A stretch of 64,000 bases of DNA from Pasteurella sp049941595 (GTDB lineage: Bacteria; Pseudomonadota; Gammaproteobacteria; Enterobacterales; Pasteurellaceae). The stretch is taken from assembly GCA_049941595.1 (NCBI GenBank), contig JBNFNA010000001.1, positions 62,001 through 126,000 on the forward strand, given 5' to 3'. Shown piece by piece: positions 51,851 through 61,683 of this stretch (position 1 is its first letter; each line of letters starts with the position of its first letter). A program made the translations under genes and the position numbers. The notes under the pieces are model-generated. The model had not been told where the DNA came from, searched no databases, and saw nothing but the letters and a program-made list of their open reading frames with translations.

Positions 51851-51872
51851 CTCTATCTAGCACTAGATAGAG
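51851..51872 (+). promoter_or_regulatory. Hairpin in the adhesin 5' leader
   Basis: CTCTATCTAG (51851-51860) and CTAGATAGAG (51863-51872) are perfect inverted arms two bases apart, followed by CATTTTTC, 39 bases before the adhesin ATG. It may act as an attenuator or as a stabilising/translation-control structure. Confidence 0.55.
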
Positions 51873-51911
51873 CATTTTTCATTTGATTAATTTAAGGGAA
51901 ACGGGCTATTT

Positions 51912-54900
51912 ATGAACAAAATCTTTAGGGTTATTTGGAACCACGCGACACAAACGTGGATCGCAGTTTCAGAAATTAGCAAATCACACGGCAAATCTAA
52001 TAGTCAAACAGATGAACGCAAATCACCAACGACTGCACTAATTGCAATAACTGCAACTGGTGCATTGTTATTTGCATCACCAAGCTTTGCTGCATCATTT
52101 AACGGTAATTTTGATGCATTTTACCAAACAAACGTTACGTTTGCGCCAGAGACTGGTACAGTTCGTAACAGCAGAGGTAGCTATGCAACAACAAGAACCG
52201 GTGCTGTATCACAACAAAGACTTGAAAGACAATACAATAGCTCTATTCAACAACAAAGAATCACTCCATCGTTAACGACGGCAACAACCCGTCAAGAAAC
52301 TTGGGCAACCAGAAACGAAAGAAATAATACAACTGCAGGTAGAAACTACCCTAATGTTGCTGAACAAAGAATTGTAAATTTCCCATCTTACAACTCAAAT
52401 TCGTTTGCTAACGCAACACGAGATGTATCTCTTCCACTCGGTGGTAATGAAGTGACTACGACAACAGTTTCTGTGGGGGATTCTTCTATTCGTGGTTCTC
52501 AATCTCGAGTATCGTTAAATGGTTTATCTTCAACTTCAACATCAAGACAAACCTCTAGCGTGACAAAACCAATTAGCAATGTTCAATTGTCTAACGTGGC
52601 AGATATTGCAACGAATTTAGTAAATATGACGAATGTGGGTGGTAGCTCAAGAACAACAATAACTAGCCGTACCCCAAGCTATAACTCACAGACAACGACT
52701 AGCCGTACTACAACTACACAATCAAGCCAGCGCAATATTTTAACAAATGACGCTTCCCTTAATTCCGTTAATAGCGCATTAAGTGCATTGAATTCTTATG
52801 TTAATCGTGGCGTAGGTAGTGCGACATCAACAACAAGCACGACGGTTATCAATGATCAAAATATTTCTTCTAATGTTAGAAATGAAGTTAACAACCAAAC
52901 TAACATTAATATCAATACAACAAATATTAGACTTGATCAAAACAACGTAAACATTAACCGTAACGATGCGACATCAAATAGTGGCAACGTAAATACTTCT
53001 GGCTCAACAACAGATACAGCAAGTACAGGTACAAATACATTACCTGATTTTGGTTCATTCAACACTGGCGGTGGTCATACAAGTTTACCGAGCTTACCAC
53101 CAGTATTACCAATACCTGGTGACTTAACGACTACTGGTACGTTAACCACAACCGATAACAATACTGTGACTGCTCCAAGTTTCGATACAGTTAACAATAC
53201 GAACACTGCAACAACTGGTGATGTTTTAAATTCAGGTTGGAATTTACAAGGTAATGGTACACCTGCAGATTTCGTAAGACACGGTGATACTGTTAACTTT
53301 ATCAATGGCACAGGTTCAAAAGTTACTATTAATACAAATACTGCAACGAGCGTAACAACAATTAAATTTGATACGCCGTTAGCTTATGTCAATACAACAA
53401 CTTCAACAGACCAATCAACACCAACAAATACTGTTCAATTAGTAGGAACAGGAAATAGTGCGGTTATTCTAAAAAATGTTGATAGTGGTTTAAACGGTAA
53501 AACATTAAAAGAAGCTGCAGCAGAAACACCAAATAATGCAGTAAACGTATCAGATTTAAATAATGCAATTAATCAAAATACATTCTCATTTGCTTTAGGT
53601 GGTAGAGCGCTTGATGGTGGTGAATTTAGTAATGAAGGTTTAAATAACTGCGGTGATAAATGTATTACTAAAGATGAACTATTACAATTCAACGCAGGTA
53701 AAAACATCAAGATCAAACAGATCCCTAACGGTTTCGAGATTTCAACAAGAGATCAAATCAGTTTAGGTAGCCAATCTGTAGCAGGTCAAGACGGTGTTGA
53801 TGGTAAAGTTGATATCACTGGCAAAGATGGTTCTAAAGTATCTATCGATGGCAAAGATGGTTCAATCTCTATCTCTCGTCCAGGAAATGGCGATATAGCT
53901 GATGTGAAAATTACTGCGCAAAAAGGCAAAGCAACTGTTGATCCAAAAGATAAAGATGGCATCGACCGTATCGCTTATACAACCACAAAACCAGATGGTT
54001 CAACTACAACTCGTGAAGTTGCAACTATGGACGATGGTTTAATCTTCGCTGGCGACACTGGTGCTGAATCAGCGCGTAAATTAGGTGAAAAATTAACAAT
54101 CGCTGGCGGTCAAAAAGACGGTAGCAAATTATCAGATAACGCAAATATCGGTGTAAGCTCTGATGGTAACGGCAACTTAACTGTTAAATTAGCAAAAGAG
54201 CTTAATTTAAGCGGTCCTAACAACGCAAATGACGGCAAAATTGGTGGTTTAGCTCATAATTTACCTAAGTTAGCTGACAATGCGACTAATCAAGCATTAC
54301 CTGCAAATGTAAATGAAAATAATGCAGCGACTGTTGGAGACGTATTAAATACTGGTTTCAATATTAAAGGCGCAAAAACAGCAGGTGGCACTGTAGAACA
54401 AGTTGATTTCGTAAAAGCATACGATACTGTTGAATTTGTTGATGGTAGTGCAACTGACTTCATCGTCACAACAAATGACAACAAAACAACAACAGCGAAA
54501 GTTGATATCAAAGTTGACGGTAAAACAATTAAAGTTGATACAACTAAAAATCAATTAACTGCAGTAACTAGCACGATCACTGCATCACAAGCAGCAGACG
54601 GTAAAGCAACATTCACTCCTGCTTCAGCAGATGCTTTAGTGACAGCCAATACCGTTGCTGAAGCAGCAAACAGCATTATCAAAGAAGGTTTAGATTTTAC
54701 GGGGAACAATGCAGGTAAAACAGTACATCGTGATCTTGGTACAAAACTAACCATTCGTGGTGGTAAACAAACTGTTACTGATGCAACAGATAAAAACGTT
54801 TACGTTTACGCAAACGAAAAAGATAACGAATTAGTTGTTAAATTCTCTGAAAAACCTGAATTTAAAGAAATTAAATTAGCAGATGCTGGTAAAGCTGATA

Positions 54901-57900
54901 TCACATTAAATACAGCTGGTGATGCAAATAAACCAACATTAACGTTAAATACAGCTAACGGTAAACCAGTCACAATCGCAAATGTAGCAGCTGGCACAAC
55001 AATGCTTGATGGTACAAATCGTGGTGATAAAGTTGCTCCAGCAATTTCTACTGCAATTGATAAAACAACTGAGTTAGGCAAAAACTTAGCTGAAGCTTAC
55101 AAAGGTTTAGCTGACTTAAACGGCTCACCAGCGACAAATGTGTTCACTGTAGCTGATGCGAAAAACTTAGGCTGGGTTGTTTCTGCGAAAGACAACAATT
55201 TCGCAGATGATGTACGTAATGCAAACGAAGTTCGTTTCGTTGGCAAAAATATGGCTCGCGTAACAGGTAACACTGGCGCAGATGGTGTACGTGAAATCAC
55301 TGTTGACGTGAATGTACCAAACTTACTTGCGAATATTGAGATCCCTGTTGTTTATACAAACATTAAAGGTGAGAAATTATTCAAGTCAATTAATGGTAAG
55401 TTCTATGTTGTTGGCACAGATGTGAATGAAAAAGGTGAACCAACAGATCCGGCTGTAAAAGATATTCCAGCTACTGATGTAATTGCATCAATGAACAATG
55501 GTGCAAACAGCGTAACTGAGCCAATGGCATTAGCAAATGTAAAAGGTAACTTACCAGATACATACAGCAGCTTAAAAGGCATTGATGGGCAAGCAGTTGA
55601 GCCTACAAAAGCTCAAGCTATCCCTGATACACTTAACCCTGACTCAGATAAATTTAACAAAGCGGCATTAAATAATGCGGCGACACTTGGTGATGTGTTA
55701 AATGCAGGTTGGAATTTACAAGCAAATGGTGCAGCAAAAGATTTCGTGAAACCATTTGATACTATCAACTTTGCTGATGGTACTGGCACAACTGTAGAAC
55801 TTGCTGTATCTGCTGATGGAAAAACAAACACGATCAAAGTTAATACTGCAACAGTTTACACTGATGCTAACGGCACAATCGTGAAAAAAGCAGATGACAA
55901 CAAATTCTACCCTGTTGATGCAAATGGCACACCAGATAAAACGAAAAGTGCGGTCGAAAATCCACAAGTTAATTTAGTAAATGTAGACGGTACAGCGACT
56001 AAACCAACTCAATTAGGCAATGTAGCAGCTGGTGCAAACACTATTGCTGATAAAGCAGTTGATGGCAAAGCACTTGTAAATATAGATGGCAAACTTTACG
56101 CACAAGATCAGTTTGAAAATAGCAAATTGAAAGCTGGTGCTGTTGAAACGAAAGATGGCGCTGCAGTAACTAAAGCAGTTGATACAGCAAAAGCAGGCTT
56201 AGCTGATTTAGAACACTCAAATCCAACTAATGTGATTACTGTTGCTGATGCGAAGAACTTAGGTTGGGTAATTTCTGCAAATGGTAACGATTATGCTGCT
56301 GATGTTCGTAACACAAATGAAGTGAAATTTGTTGGTGGTACAGGTATTAACGTTGAAGGTAAAACAGACAACAACGCTCGTGAAATTAAGATTTCAATCA
56401 ACGAAGGCGATGTTGTTGCAAGCAACGAATATGTTGGTCCTAACGGTGAAACCCTAATTAAAATCGGTGCAAACTTCTACAATAAAGCAGATATTGACCC
56501 AAGCACAGGTGAACCAAAAACAGGTGCACAACCAGTTAGCCAAGACATCGCAAGCAAAGCGAAAAATAATGGTAAAGGTTTAGTGACAGGTAACAAAGTT
56601 GCCGAAGCTATCCAAAAATCAGGTTGGAATCTTGGTTTAGCTGATGATGCAAAAGCAACTGCTGCATTTGCAGATGCCACTAAAGCACTTTCTGTTGATA
56701 CTTTAGAAAAAGTGAATCCAAACGATAACGTTCGCTTTACTAATGGTAAAGGTACAATGGCTAAAATTGCGACTGTGAAAAATGTGAATGCAGATGGCAC
56801 AGTTGTGACTGACACATTTATGAAACTGGATGTGGATTTACCAATTACTTATACTGCAAAAGATGCTGATGGTAACCCATTAGTGAAAGCGAACAATGGT
56901 AAGTGGTATCAACCAGCTGATGTGAATCCAGATGGAACATTGAAAAACCCTGCTGCAACAGCTAAAGCTCCTAAATCTGGCTCTGTTGGCGCTGCGTTAA
57001 CCGATAATGATGTGACCACACCAGATTATGCAGCAGTGGATCCAATAACTAAAGCAGTTGAAGAACTCAAAAAACAAAAACCAAATGCAACTGCAGATGA
57101 ACTTGCAAAAGCTAAAGAAGATGCAATTGCTAAAAACCCAGATGCTAAAGATAAAATTATCGAAGGCACTGGTGGCGTGAACTTAAATAACGTTGCTTGG
57201 GCAAAAGAGCCAAATCAAGCAGTAAATAAAGATCAGTTAGATCAAACTGTAAACAAATCTGGCTTTGTACTAAAACAAAATGGTACTTCAACACTCGCAG
57301 GTAATGCTGGTGATAAAGCAGATGATAAATCTGAAAAAGTTACACCAAACGATGTGGTTGACTTTGTAAACGGTAAAAATACTCGTGTTTCTGCAACAAC
57401 TGCACGTAAAGATGGTCGTGATGTAACAACTATCCGTGTTGATGTTGATGTAAACACAGTAGCAGGTAATGCAAATATGCCTGTAGTTTACACTGACAAA
57501 GATGGAAACAAAGTAGCTAAAGCACCAGATGGCAACTATTACAAAGTAGATCCGGCAACAGGTTCACCAAAAGTAGGAGCGGATGGTCAACCAGATCCTG
57601 CTGCAGTAGTAAACAATGGCGATATCATCGCAAGCGTTGTAAACCCTGAAGGTGATAGCACAACTGCTCCAACCGCATTAAGTAATGTTGCTCAAGGCGC
57701 TGGCGTTTTAGATGGTGCGAAAGATGCTAAGGGTAACCCATTAGTTAAAGTAGGCGATAACTACTACAGCCAAGATCAATTTGACCCTGCAACAGGTAAA
57801 GTGAAAGATGGAGAAGTAGCTAAAACACCTGCAACAGCAGCAAACGAAAATTCTGCATTTAATGGTTTAGCATCTTTAGATAATGCAAAACCAAGCAATG

Positions 57901-60230
57901 TAATTACTGTTGCTGATGCGAAAAACCTTGGTTGGGTAATTTCTGCAGATAAAGAAGCTGGTAAAGATACTGCTTATGAAGATGATGTACGCAATGCACA
58001 CGAAGTGAAATTCACTGGCGGCGCTGGTATCAAAGTGACAGGTAAAACAACTGATAACATCAGAGAAATCAATATTTCTCTACAAGCGGGTGAAATTGTC
58101 CCAACAGATGTAAAAGATCAAGCTGGCAACCCACTTGTTAAAGTTGGTGATAATTACTACAAAACTGATGATATTGCGACAAATGGTAAATTAAAAGACA
58201 ACGCAAAACCTGTTGATCAGGCTGATGTTGTGAAAACTGAAAATCCTGGTGCTGGTTTCGTAACTGGTAACCAAGTAGGCGATGCAATCCAAGCTTCAGG
58301 CTTTGTAGTGGGTAAAGCAACTGATGTTCCTGCGGCTGATAAGTTCGAAAGCAAAGATGAGCGCGTAAATCCAAATGATGAACTTCGCTATGCTGAAGGT
58401 AAAAACCTAAATGTAAAATTAGCGACAGTTGAGAAAGTGGATGCTTCAGGTAAAGTTGTAACAAGCACAACAGTGAAAATGGATGTTGATTCACCAATTG
58501 ACTTCAAATATACCGATGCGAAAGGCAACGAATATGTGAAGGCTGTTGATGGTAAATTCTATGTGAAAGATGCAGTTAACCCAGACGGTACTCTTAAAAA
58601 TCCAGCAGCTAAACCTACAGCACTGAAACCAGAAGAAGTTGCTAAACTTAATAAAGGCGCTCAATTAACGAATGGCATCGGTGAAGATGGCATTGCTAAT
58701 AACCCTTACACAGTAGCAGATCCACTTCAAGTTGCTGTACAAAAAGCAATTGCTGATAAATTGAAAGAAAATCCAGCTGCAACCACTGAAGAATTAGTGA
58801 AAGTTGCAGACCAAGCAAGAGCTGCTGCAATTAATGCTGATTTCGATGCGAAAGATAAGATCGTTGCAGGCAAAGGCGGTGTTAACTTAAACAACGTAGC
58901 TTGGGCAACACAACCAGATCAAGCGGTTAATAAAGACCAATTAGATCAAACTGTGAATAAATCAGGCTTCTTTGTGAAACAAAATGGTAAATCGACTTTA
59001 GCAGCTAATGCAAATTCAACTGAAGATGCGAAAACTGAGAAAGTGACACCAAACGATGTAATTAACTTCGTTAACGGTGGTAATGTATTAGCTAAAGCTG
59101 AAACTAAACGTGATGTGGCAACGGGTCAAGACATTACTGAAGTAAGCTATAACGTAACTGGTTTACCAATTACTTACACGGCAAAAGATGGCTCACCAGT
59201 GACGAAAGTAGGTGATAAATTCTTTAAAGTAAATAATGCGGGTTACCCAGTAGGTAAAGAAATTCCTGCTAGCGAATTAGCAACAAACTTAGTTAATCCT
59301 GCGGCAGCGCCGAACGAGATTGGTGCGCCATCAGTGTTAGGTAATGTAGCTTCAGGTACAAATACCATTACAGATAAGTTTGGTGATGATGGTAAAACGC
59401 TTGTTCAAGTGGGTGAAGGTGCAAATGCGAAATTCTACGCACAAGATCAATTTGCAAATGGCGTGTTAAAACCAAATGCGAAAGAAACGAAAGCATCAAA
59501 ACCAGCGACTAAACCAATGGATAAAGCAAGAGCTGGCTTAGCTGACTTAGCTAACTCAAATCCAAACAATGCATTAAACGTATCTGATGCGAAGAAACTT
59601 GGTTTCATCGTGGGTGCTAAAGACAACAACTATGCAGATGATGTACGTAATGCAGATGCAGTTGAGTTTGTAAGTGGTAATGACTTAGCGACAGTGACTG
59701 GTTCTACTCGTGCTGATGGCGTACGTGAAGTGCGTGTAACAGTAAGTAAAGATCCTACATTCAATACTGTACAAGTTGGTGGTAACGCTGGTCCTAAATT
59801 AAGTGCAACTCCAGAAGGTGACTTAAACTTAGCGAAACCAGATGGTTCACCAGTACGTATTAGAAACGTTGCGAAAGGTGTCGATCCAACTGATGCAGTA
59901 AACGTAGGTCAATTACGTGATGCAGTAAGCAATGCGGTTGATGGCGCTGTTGTTCAAAAATTCGGTGACCTAAACGGTAAGATCGGTAAAGTAGACAAAA
60001 ATATGCGTGCAGGCGTTGCTGGCTCAAATGCAGCAGCAGGCTTACCACAAGTTTATATCCCTGGTAAATCAATGCTTGCAGCTTCTGCCGGTACCTTCAA
60101 AGGTCAAAGCGCTATTGCAGTAGGTTACTCACGTGCAAGTGATAACGGTAAAGTTATCCTGAAACTCCAAGGTAACGGAAATACTCGTGGTGACTTCGGT
60201 GGCTCGGTAGGTGTTGGTTACCAATGGTAA
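51912..60230 (+). CDS. Giant trimeric autotransporter adhesin (type Vc, Hia/Hsf-like)
   Basis: Surface adhesin of 2772 residues. Residues 1-28 are an extended signal peptide region (MNKIFRVIWNHATQTWIAVSE), and the signal ends near A60 (LLFASPSFA). Residues about 62-410 are Ser/Thr/Asn/Gln/Arg-rich, with no domain I recognise. Then come Trp-ring-like modules (GDVLNxGWNLQ, near 432, 801 and 1254), a C577-x3-C pair in NNCGDKC, modules with VADAKNLGWV (near 1072, 1436, 1992 and a variant at 2549), VNPND and VTPNDV modules, and neck-like AVNKDQLDQTVNKSGF (twice). A DAVNVGQLRDAV neck (about 2655) leads to the YadA anchor (2695-2772, ending GVGYQW). Residues 1436-2549 are a tandem macro-repeat. One uptake signal only (55945). 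Confidence 0.93.
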   Translation: MNKIFRVIWNHATQTWIAVSEISKSHGKSNSQTDERKSPTTALIAITATGALLFASPSFAASFNGNFDAFYQTNVTFAPETGTVRNSRGSYATTRTGAVSQQRLERQYNSSIQQQRITPSLTTATTRQETWATRNERNNTTAGRNYPNVAEQRIVNFPSYNSNSFANATRDVSLPLGGNEVTTTTVSVGDSSIRGSQSRVSLNGLSSTSTSRQTSSVTKPISNVQLSNVADIATNLVNMTNVGGSSRTTITSRTPSYNSQTTTSRTTTTQSSQRNILTNDASLNSVNSALSALNSYVNRGVGSATSTTSTTVINDQNISSNVRNEVNNQTNININTTNIRLDQNNVNINRNDATSNSGNVNTSGSTTDTASTGTNTLPDFGSFNTGGGHTSLPSLPPVLPIPGDLTTTGTLTTTDNNTVTAPSFDTVNNTNTATTGDVLNSGWNLQGNGTPADFVRHGDTVNFINGTGSKVTINTNTATSVTTIKFDTPLAYVNTTTSTDQSTPTNTVQLVGTGNSAVILKNVDSGLNGKTLKEAAAETPNNAVNVSDLNNAINQNTFSFALGGRALDGGEFSNEGLNNCGDKCITKDELLQFNAGKNIKIKQIPNGFEISTRDQISLGSQSVAGQDGVDGKVDITGKDGSKVSIDGKDGSISISRPGNGDIADVKITAQKGKATVDPKDKDGIDRIAYTTTKPDGSTTTREVATMDDGLIFAGDTGAESARKLGEKLTIAGGQKDGSKLSDNANIGVSSDGNGNLTVKLAKELNLSGPNNANDGKIGGLAHNLPKLADNATNQALPANVNENNAATVGDVLNTGFNIKGAKTAGGTVEQVDFVKAYDTVEFVDGSATDFIVTTNDNKTTTAKVDIKVDGKTIKVDTTKNQLTAVTSTITASQAADGKATFTPASADALVTANTVAEAANSIIKEGLDFTGNNAGKTVHRDLGTKLTIRGGKQTVTDATDKNVYVYANEKDNELVVKFSEKPEFKEIKLADAGKADITLNTAGDANKPTLTLNTANGKPVTIANVAAGTTMLDGTNRGDKVAPAISTAIDKTTELGKNLAEAYKGLADLNGSPATNVFTVADAKNLGWVVSAKDNNFADDVRNANEVRFVGKNMARVTGNTGADGVREITVDVNVPNLLANIEIPVVYTNIKGEKLFKSINGKFYVVGTDVNEKGEPTDPAVKDIPATDVIASMNNGANSVTEPMALANVKGNLPDTYSSLKGIDGQAVEPTKAQAIPDTLNPDSDKFNKAALNNAATLGDVLNAGWNLQANGAAKDFVKPFDTINFADGTGTTVELAVSADGKTNTIKVNTATVYTDANGTIVKKADDNKFYPVDANGTPDKTKSAVENPQVNLVNVDGTATKPTQLGNVAAGANTIADKAVDGKALVNIDGKLYAQDQFENSKLKAGAVETKDGAAVTKAVDTAKAGLADLEHSNPTNVITVADAKNLGWVISANGNDYAADVRNTNEVKFVGGTGINVEGKTDNNAREIKISINEGDVVASNEYVGPNGETLIKIGANFYNKADIDPSTGEPKTGAQPVSQDIASKAKNNGKGLVTGNKVAEAIQKSGWNLGLADDAKATAAFADATKALSVDTLEKVNPNDNVRFTNGKGTMAKIATVKNVNADGTVVTDTFMKLDVDLPITYTAKDADGNPLVKANNGKWYQPADVNPDGTLKNPAATAKAPKSGSVGAALTDNDVTTPDYAAVDPITKAVEELKKQKPNATADELAKAKEDAIAKNPDAKDKIIEGTGGVNLNNVAWAKEPNQAVNKDQLDQTVNKSGFVLKQNGTSTLAGNAGDKADDKSEKVTPNDVVDFVNGKNTRVSATTARKDGRDVTTIRVDVDVNTVAGNANMPVVYTDKDGNKVAKAPDGNYYKVDPATGSPKVGADGQPDPAAVVNNGDIIASVVNPEGDSTTAPTALSNVAQGAGVLDGAKDAKGNPLVKVGDNYYSQDQFDPATGKVKDGEVAKTPATAANENSAFNGLASLDNAKPSNVITVADAKNLGWVISADKEAGKDTAYEDDVRNAHEVKFTGGAGIKVTGKTTDNIREINISLQAGEIVPTDVKDQAGNPLVKVGDNYYKTDDIATNGKLKDNAKPVDQADVVKTENPGAGFVTGNQVGDAIQASGFVVGKATDVPAADKFESKDERVNPNDELRYAEGKNLNVKLATVEKVDASGKVVTSTTVKMDVDSPIDFKYTDAKGNEYVKAVDGKFYVKDAVNPDGTLKNPAAKPTALKPEEVAKLNKGAQLTNGIGEDGIANNPYTVADPLQVAVQKAIADKLKENPAATTEELVKVADQARAAAINADFDAKDKIVAGKGGVNLNNVAWATQPDQAVNKDQLDQTVNKSGFFVKQNGKSTLAANANSTEDAKTEKVTPNDVINFVNGGNVLAKAETKRDVATGQDITEVSYNVTGLPITYTAKDGSPVTKVGDKFFKVNNAGYPVGKEIPASELATNLVNPAAAPNEIGAPSVLGNVASGTNTITDKFGDDGKTLVQVGEGANAKFYAQDQFANGVLKPNAKETKASKPATKPMDKARAGLADLANSNPNNALNVSDAKKLGFIVGAKDNNYADDVRNADAVEFVSGNDLATVTGSTRADGVREVRVTVSKDPTFNTVQVGGNAGPKLSATPEGDLNLAKPDGSPVRIRNVAKGVDPTDAVNVGQLRDAVSNAVDGAVVQKFGDLNGKIGKVDKNMRAGVAGSNAAAGLPQVYIPGKSMLAASAGTFKGQSAIAVGYSRASDNGKVILKLQGNGNTRGDFGGSVGVGYQW
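56218..59557 (+). repeat. Tandem macro-repeat of about 1.67 kb within the adhesin gene
   Basis: Two successive units, 56218-57885 and 57886-59557, have the same module order: VADAKNLGW module, VTGNxVxxAIQxSG module with VNPND, GGVNLNNVAWA-AVNKDQLDQTVNKSGF module with VTPNDV, then a YTDKDG/GNYYKVD-type module. A third, divergent copy of the first module starts at about 59558 and leads into the anchor. The copies are clearly related in protein but have diverged in bases, so the duplication is not very recent. Confidence 0.8.
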
Positions 60231-60248
60231 TCAAAAAATAGTATAAAC

Positions 60249-60285
60249 AAAGGGTATTGAGTGAGACTCAATACCCTTTCTTTTT
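60249..60285 (+). terminator. Adhesin terminator
   Basis: AAAGGGTATTGAGT (60249-60262) pairs with ACTCAATACCCTTT (60266-60279), three-base loop, then CTTTTTG. A very stable intrinsic terminator 19 bases after the stop. Confidence 0.92.
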
Positions 60286-60321
60286 GCTCAAAAGTAGGCG
60301 AAAGTCGGTCATATTTACTCT

Positions 60322-60351
60322 TTGGCTTTATCAAACAGAAAAGCGTATAAT
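60322..60351 (+). promoter_or_regulatory. Putative rdgB operon promoter
   Basis: TTGGCT (60322-60327) and a perfect TATAAT (60346-60351), 18 bases apart, 33 bases before the rdgB ATG. Confidence 0.6.
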
Positions 60352-60383
60352 TTATTCAGGTTTTCTTAACAATAGGATTTTCA

Positions 60384-60992
60384 ATGAAACAAAAAGTCGT
60401 TCTCGCCACAGGCAATCAAGGCAAAGTAAAAGAAATGTCAGATGTATTATCTGACTTAGGTTTTGAAGTTATCGCACAAACTGATTTGAATATTGAAAGC
60501 CCAGAAGAAACAGGCTTAACTTTTGTAGAAAATGCATTATTAAAAGCACGTTATGCCAGCAAAATGTCGGGATTGCCCGCAATTGCAGATGACTCTGGCT
60601 TAGTCGTTAATGCACTTGGTGGTGCACCAGGTTTATATTCAGCACGCTATGCCGGCGTTGACGGAGCCGAAGCGGATGCGAAAAATCGAGAAAAACTACT
60701 CATCGAATTAAAAGATATTCCACAAGCGGCACGACAAGCAAAATTTGTCAGCTGTATTGTGATGTTACAACACGAAACAGATCCGTCCCCAATTATTGCC
60801 GAAGGTGAATGTTTTGGGGAAATCGCCTTTGCTGAAAAAGGGCAAAATGGGTTTGGTTATGACAGTTTATTTTTCAGCCCAGAAGTGAATTGCACTTTTG
60901 CCGAGCTTGAAACTGTGGAAAAGAAAAAGATTTCACACCGAGCACGAGCTTTATCGGTATTAAAAAGTAAATTAGCAAACAAAGGAGCTTAA
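60384..60992 (+). CDS. rdgB: dITP/XTP pyrophosphatase
   Basis: Cytoplasmic Ham1-family enzyme that removes dITP, XTP and dHAPTP from the nucleotide pool to prevent mutagenic incorporation. The 202 residues show VVLATGNQGKVKEM at the start, the acidic loop TFVENALLKARYA, ADDSGLVVNALGGAPGLYSARYAG, and the C-terminal GQNGFGYDSLFF and SHRARALSVLK. It heads a four-gene run with the Sel1-like gene, ybjQ and hemW. Confidence 0.96.
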   Translation: MKQKVVLATGNQGKVKEMSDVLSDLGFEVIAQTDLNIESPEETGLTFVENALLKARYASKMSGLPAIADDSGLVVNALGGAPGLYSARYAGVDGAEADAKNREKLLIELKDIPQAARQAKFVSCIVMLQHETDPSPIIAEGECFGEIAFAEKGQNGFGYDSLFFSPEVNCTFAELETVEKKKISHRARALSVLKSKLANKGA

Positions 60993-60993
60993 T

Positions 60994-61674
60994 ATGTGGA
61001 AAAAGTGCGGTCTATTTTTGTTGGGTTTTACGCTCTCTAACGCAGTCTATTCTTTAGATTATACCACAGCACAGAGGGACCTATTAGCAGAGGCAAAAAA
61101 AGGCAATGCTGAAGCGCAATATAATCTCGCTCTAAGTCTTGAAACAACAACAGATTATGCACATCTACTCGAAAGTGATTTTATCTATTGGCTAGAAAAA
61201 GCAGCCAAACAAAATTATGGCACTGCTGTTGATTTACTTGATGATATTCACGCGGAATATGATCCAAAAGAAATTATTAAATTTTCACCTTACAACACGC
61301 AATCCATTATCGATGAAGTACATAATCTGGAAAAAGAGAAGCCGAAAAATTATGCACTAATCACGAGCAAGATAAAAAAAGCCGCTGAATTAGGCAATGA
61401 ATATGCCCTATCTCAACTCACTTGGATGTATGGTGATAAAGAATTGGCAAAAAAATACGGCGTGAAATTTTCAACTATCCAAGCTTGCACTTTAGCGATT
61501 TATAATAACCGAATTTACGGCGATATTGATAAAGAGGATATGGAATACCTATGCAGTGGTGATATTCTCAATCGTGCTGATTGGGAGCTTGCACAAAAGC
61601 TTGCTGAAAAAACCGCAGACAAAATTGTCGAAAATCCAACTGCACTTTTCAACATTTTAGAGACACTTAAATAA
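60994..61674 (+). CDS. Exported Sel1/TPR-like repeat protein, function unknown
   Basis: Protein of 226 residues with a probable signal peptide (MWKKCGLFLLGFTLSNAVYS). It contains degenerate Sel1-type repeats: LLAEAKKGNAEAQYNLALSLE, YWLEKAAKQNYGTAVDLLDD and KIKKAAELGNEYALSQLTWMYGD. Two cysteines (ACTL, LCSG) could pair in the periplasm. Sel1 repeats usually mediate protein contacts; nothing indicates a partner. It begins one base after the rdgB stop and is followed by ybjQ nine bases later. The N-terminal codons carry an uptake signal, so the signal peptide reads KKCGL from it. Confidence 0.7.
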   Translation: MWKKCGLFLLGFTLSNAVYSLDYTTAQRDLLAEAKKGNAEAQYNLALSLETTTDYAHLLESDFIYWLEKAAKQNYGTAVDLLDDIHAEYDPKEIIKFSPYNTQSIIDEVHNLEKEKPKNYALITSKIKKAAELGNEYALSQLTWMYGDKELAKKYGVKFSTIQACTLAIYNNRIYGDIDKEDMEYLCSGDILNRADWELAQKLAEKTADKIVENPTALFNILETLK

Positions 61675-61683
61675 GGAAAAACA

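Noticed and set aside
53075..59629. Many open frames of 60-119 codons on the minus strand inside the adhesin gene (for example 58138-58497)
   Set aside because: They follow from the skewed, repetitive codon use of the adhesin. They lack ribosome sites, promoters and recognisable domains.
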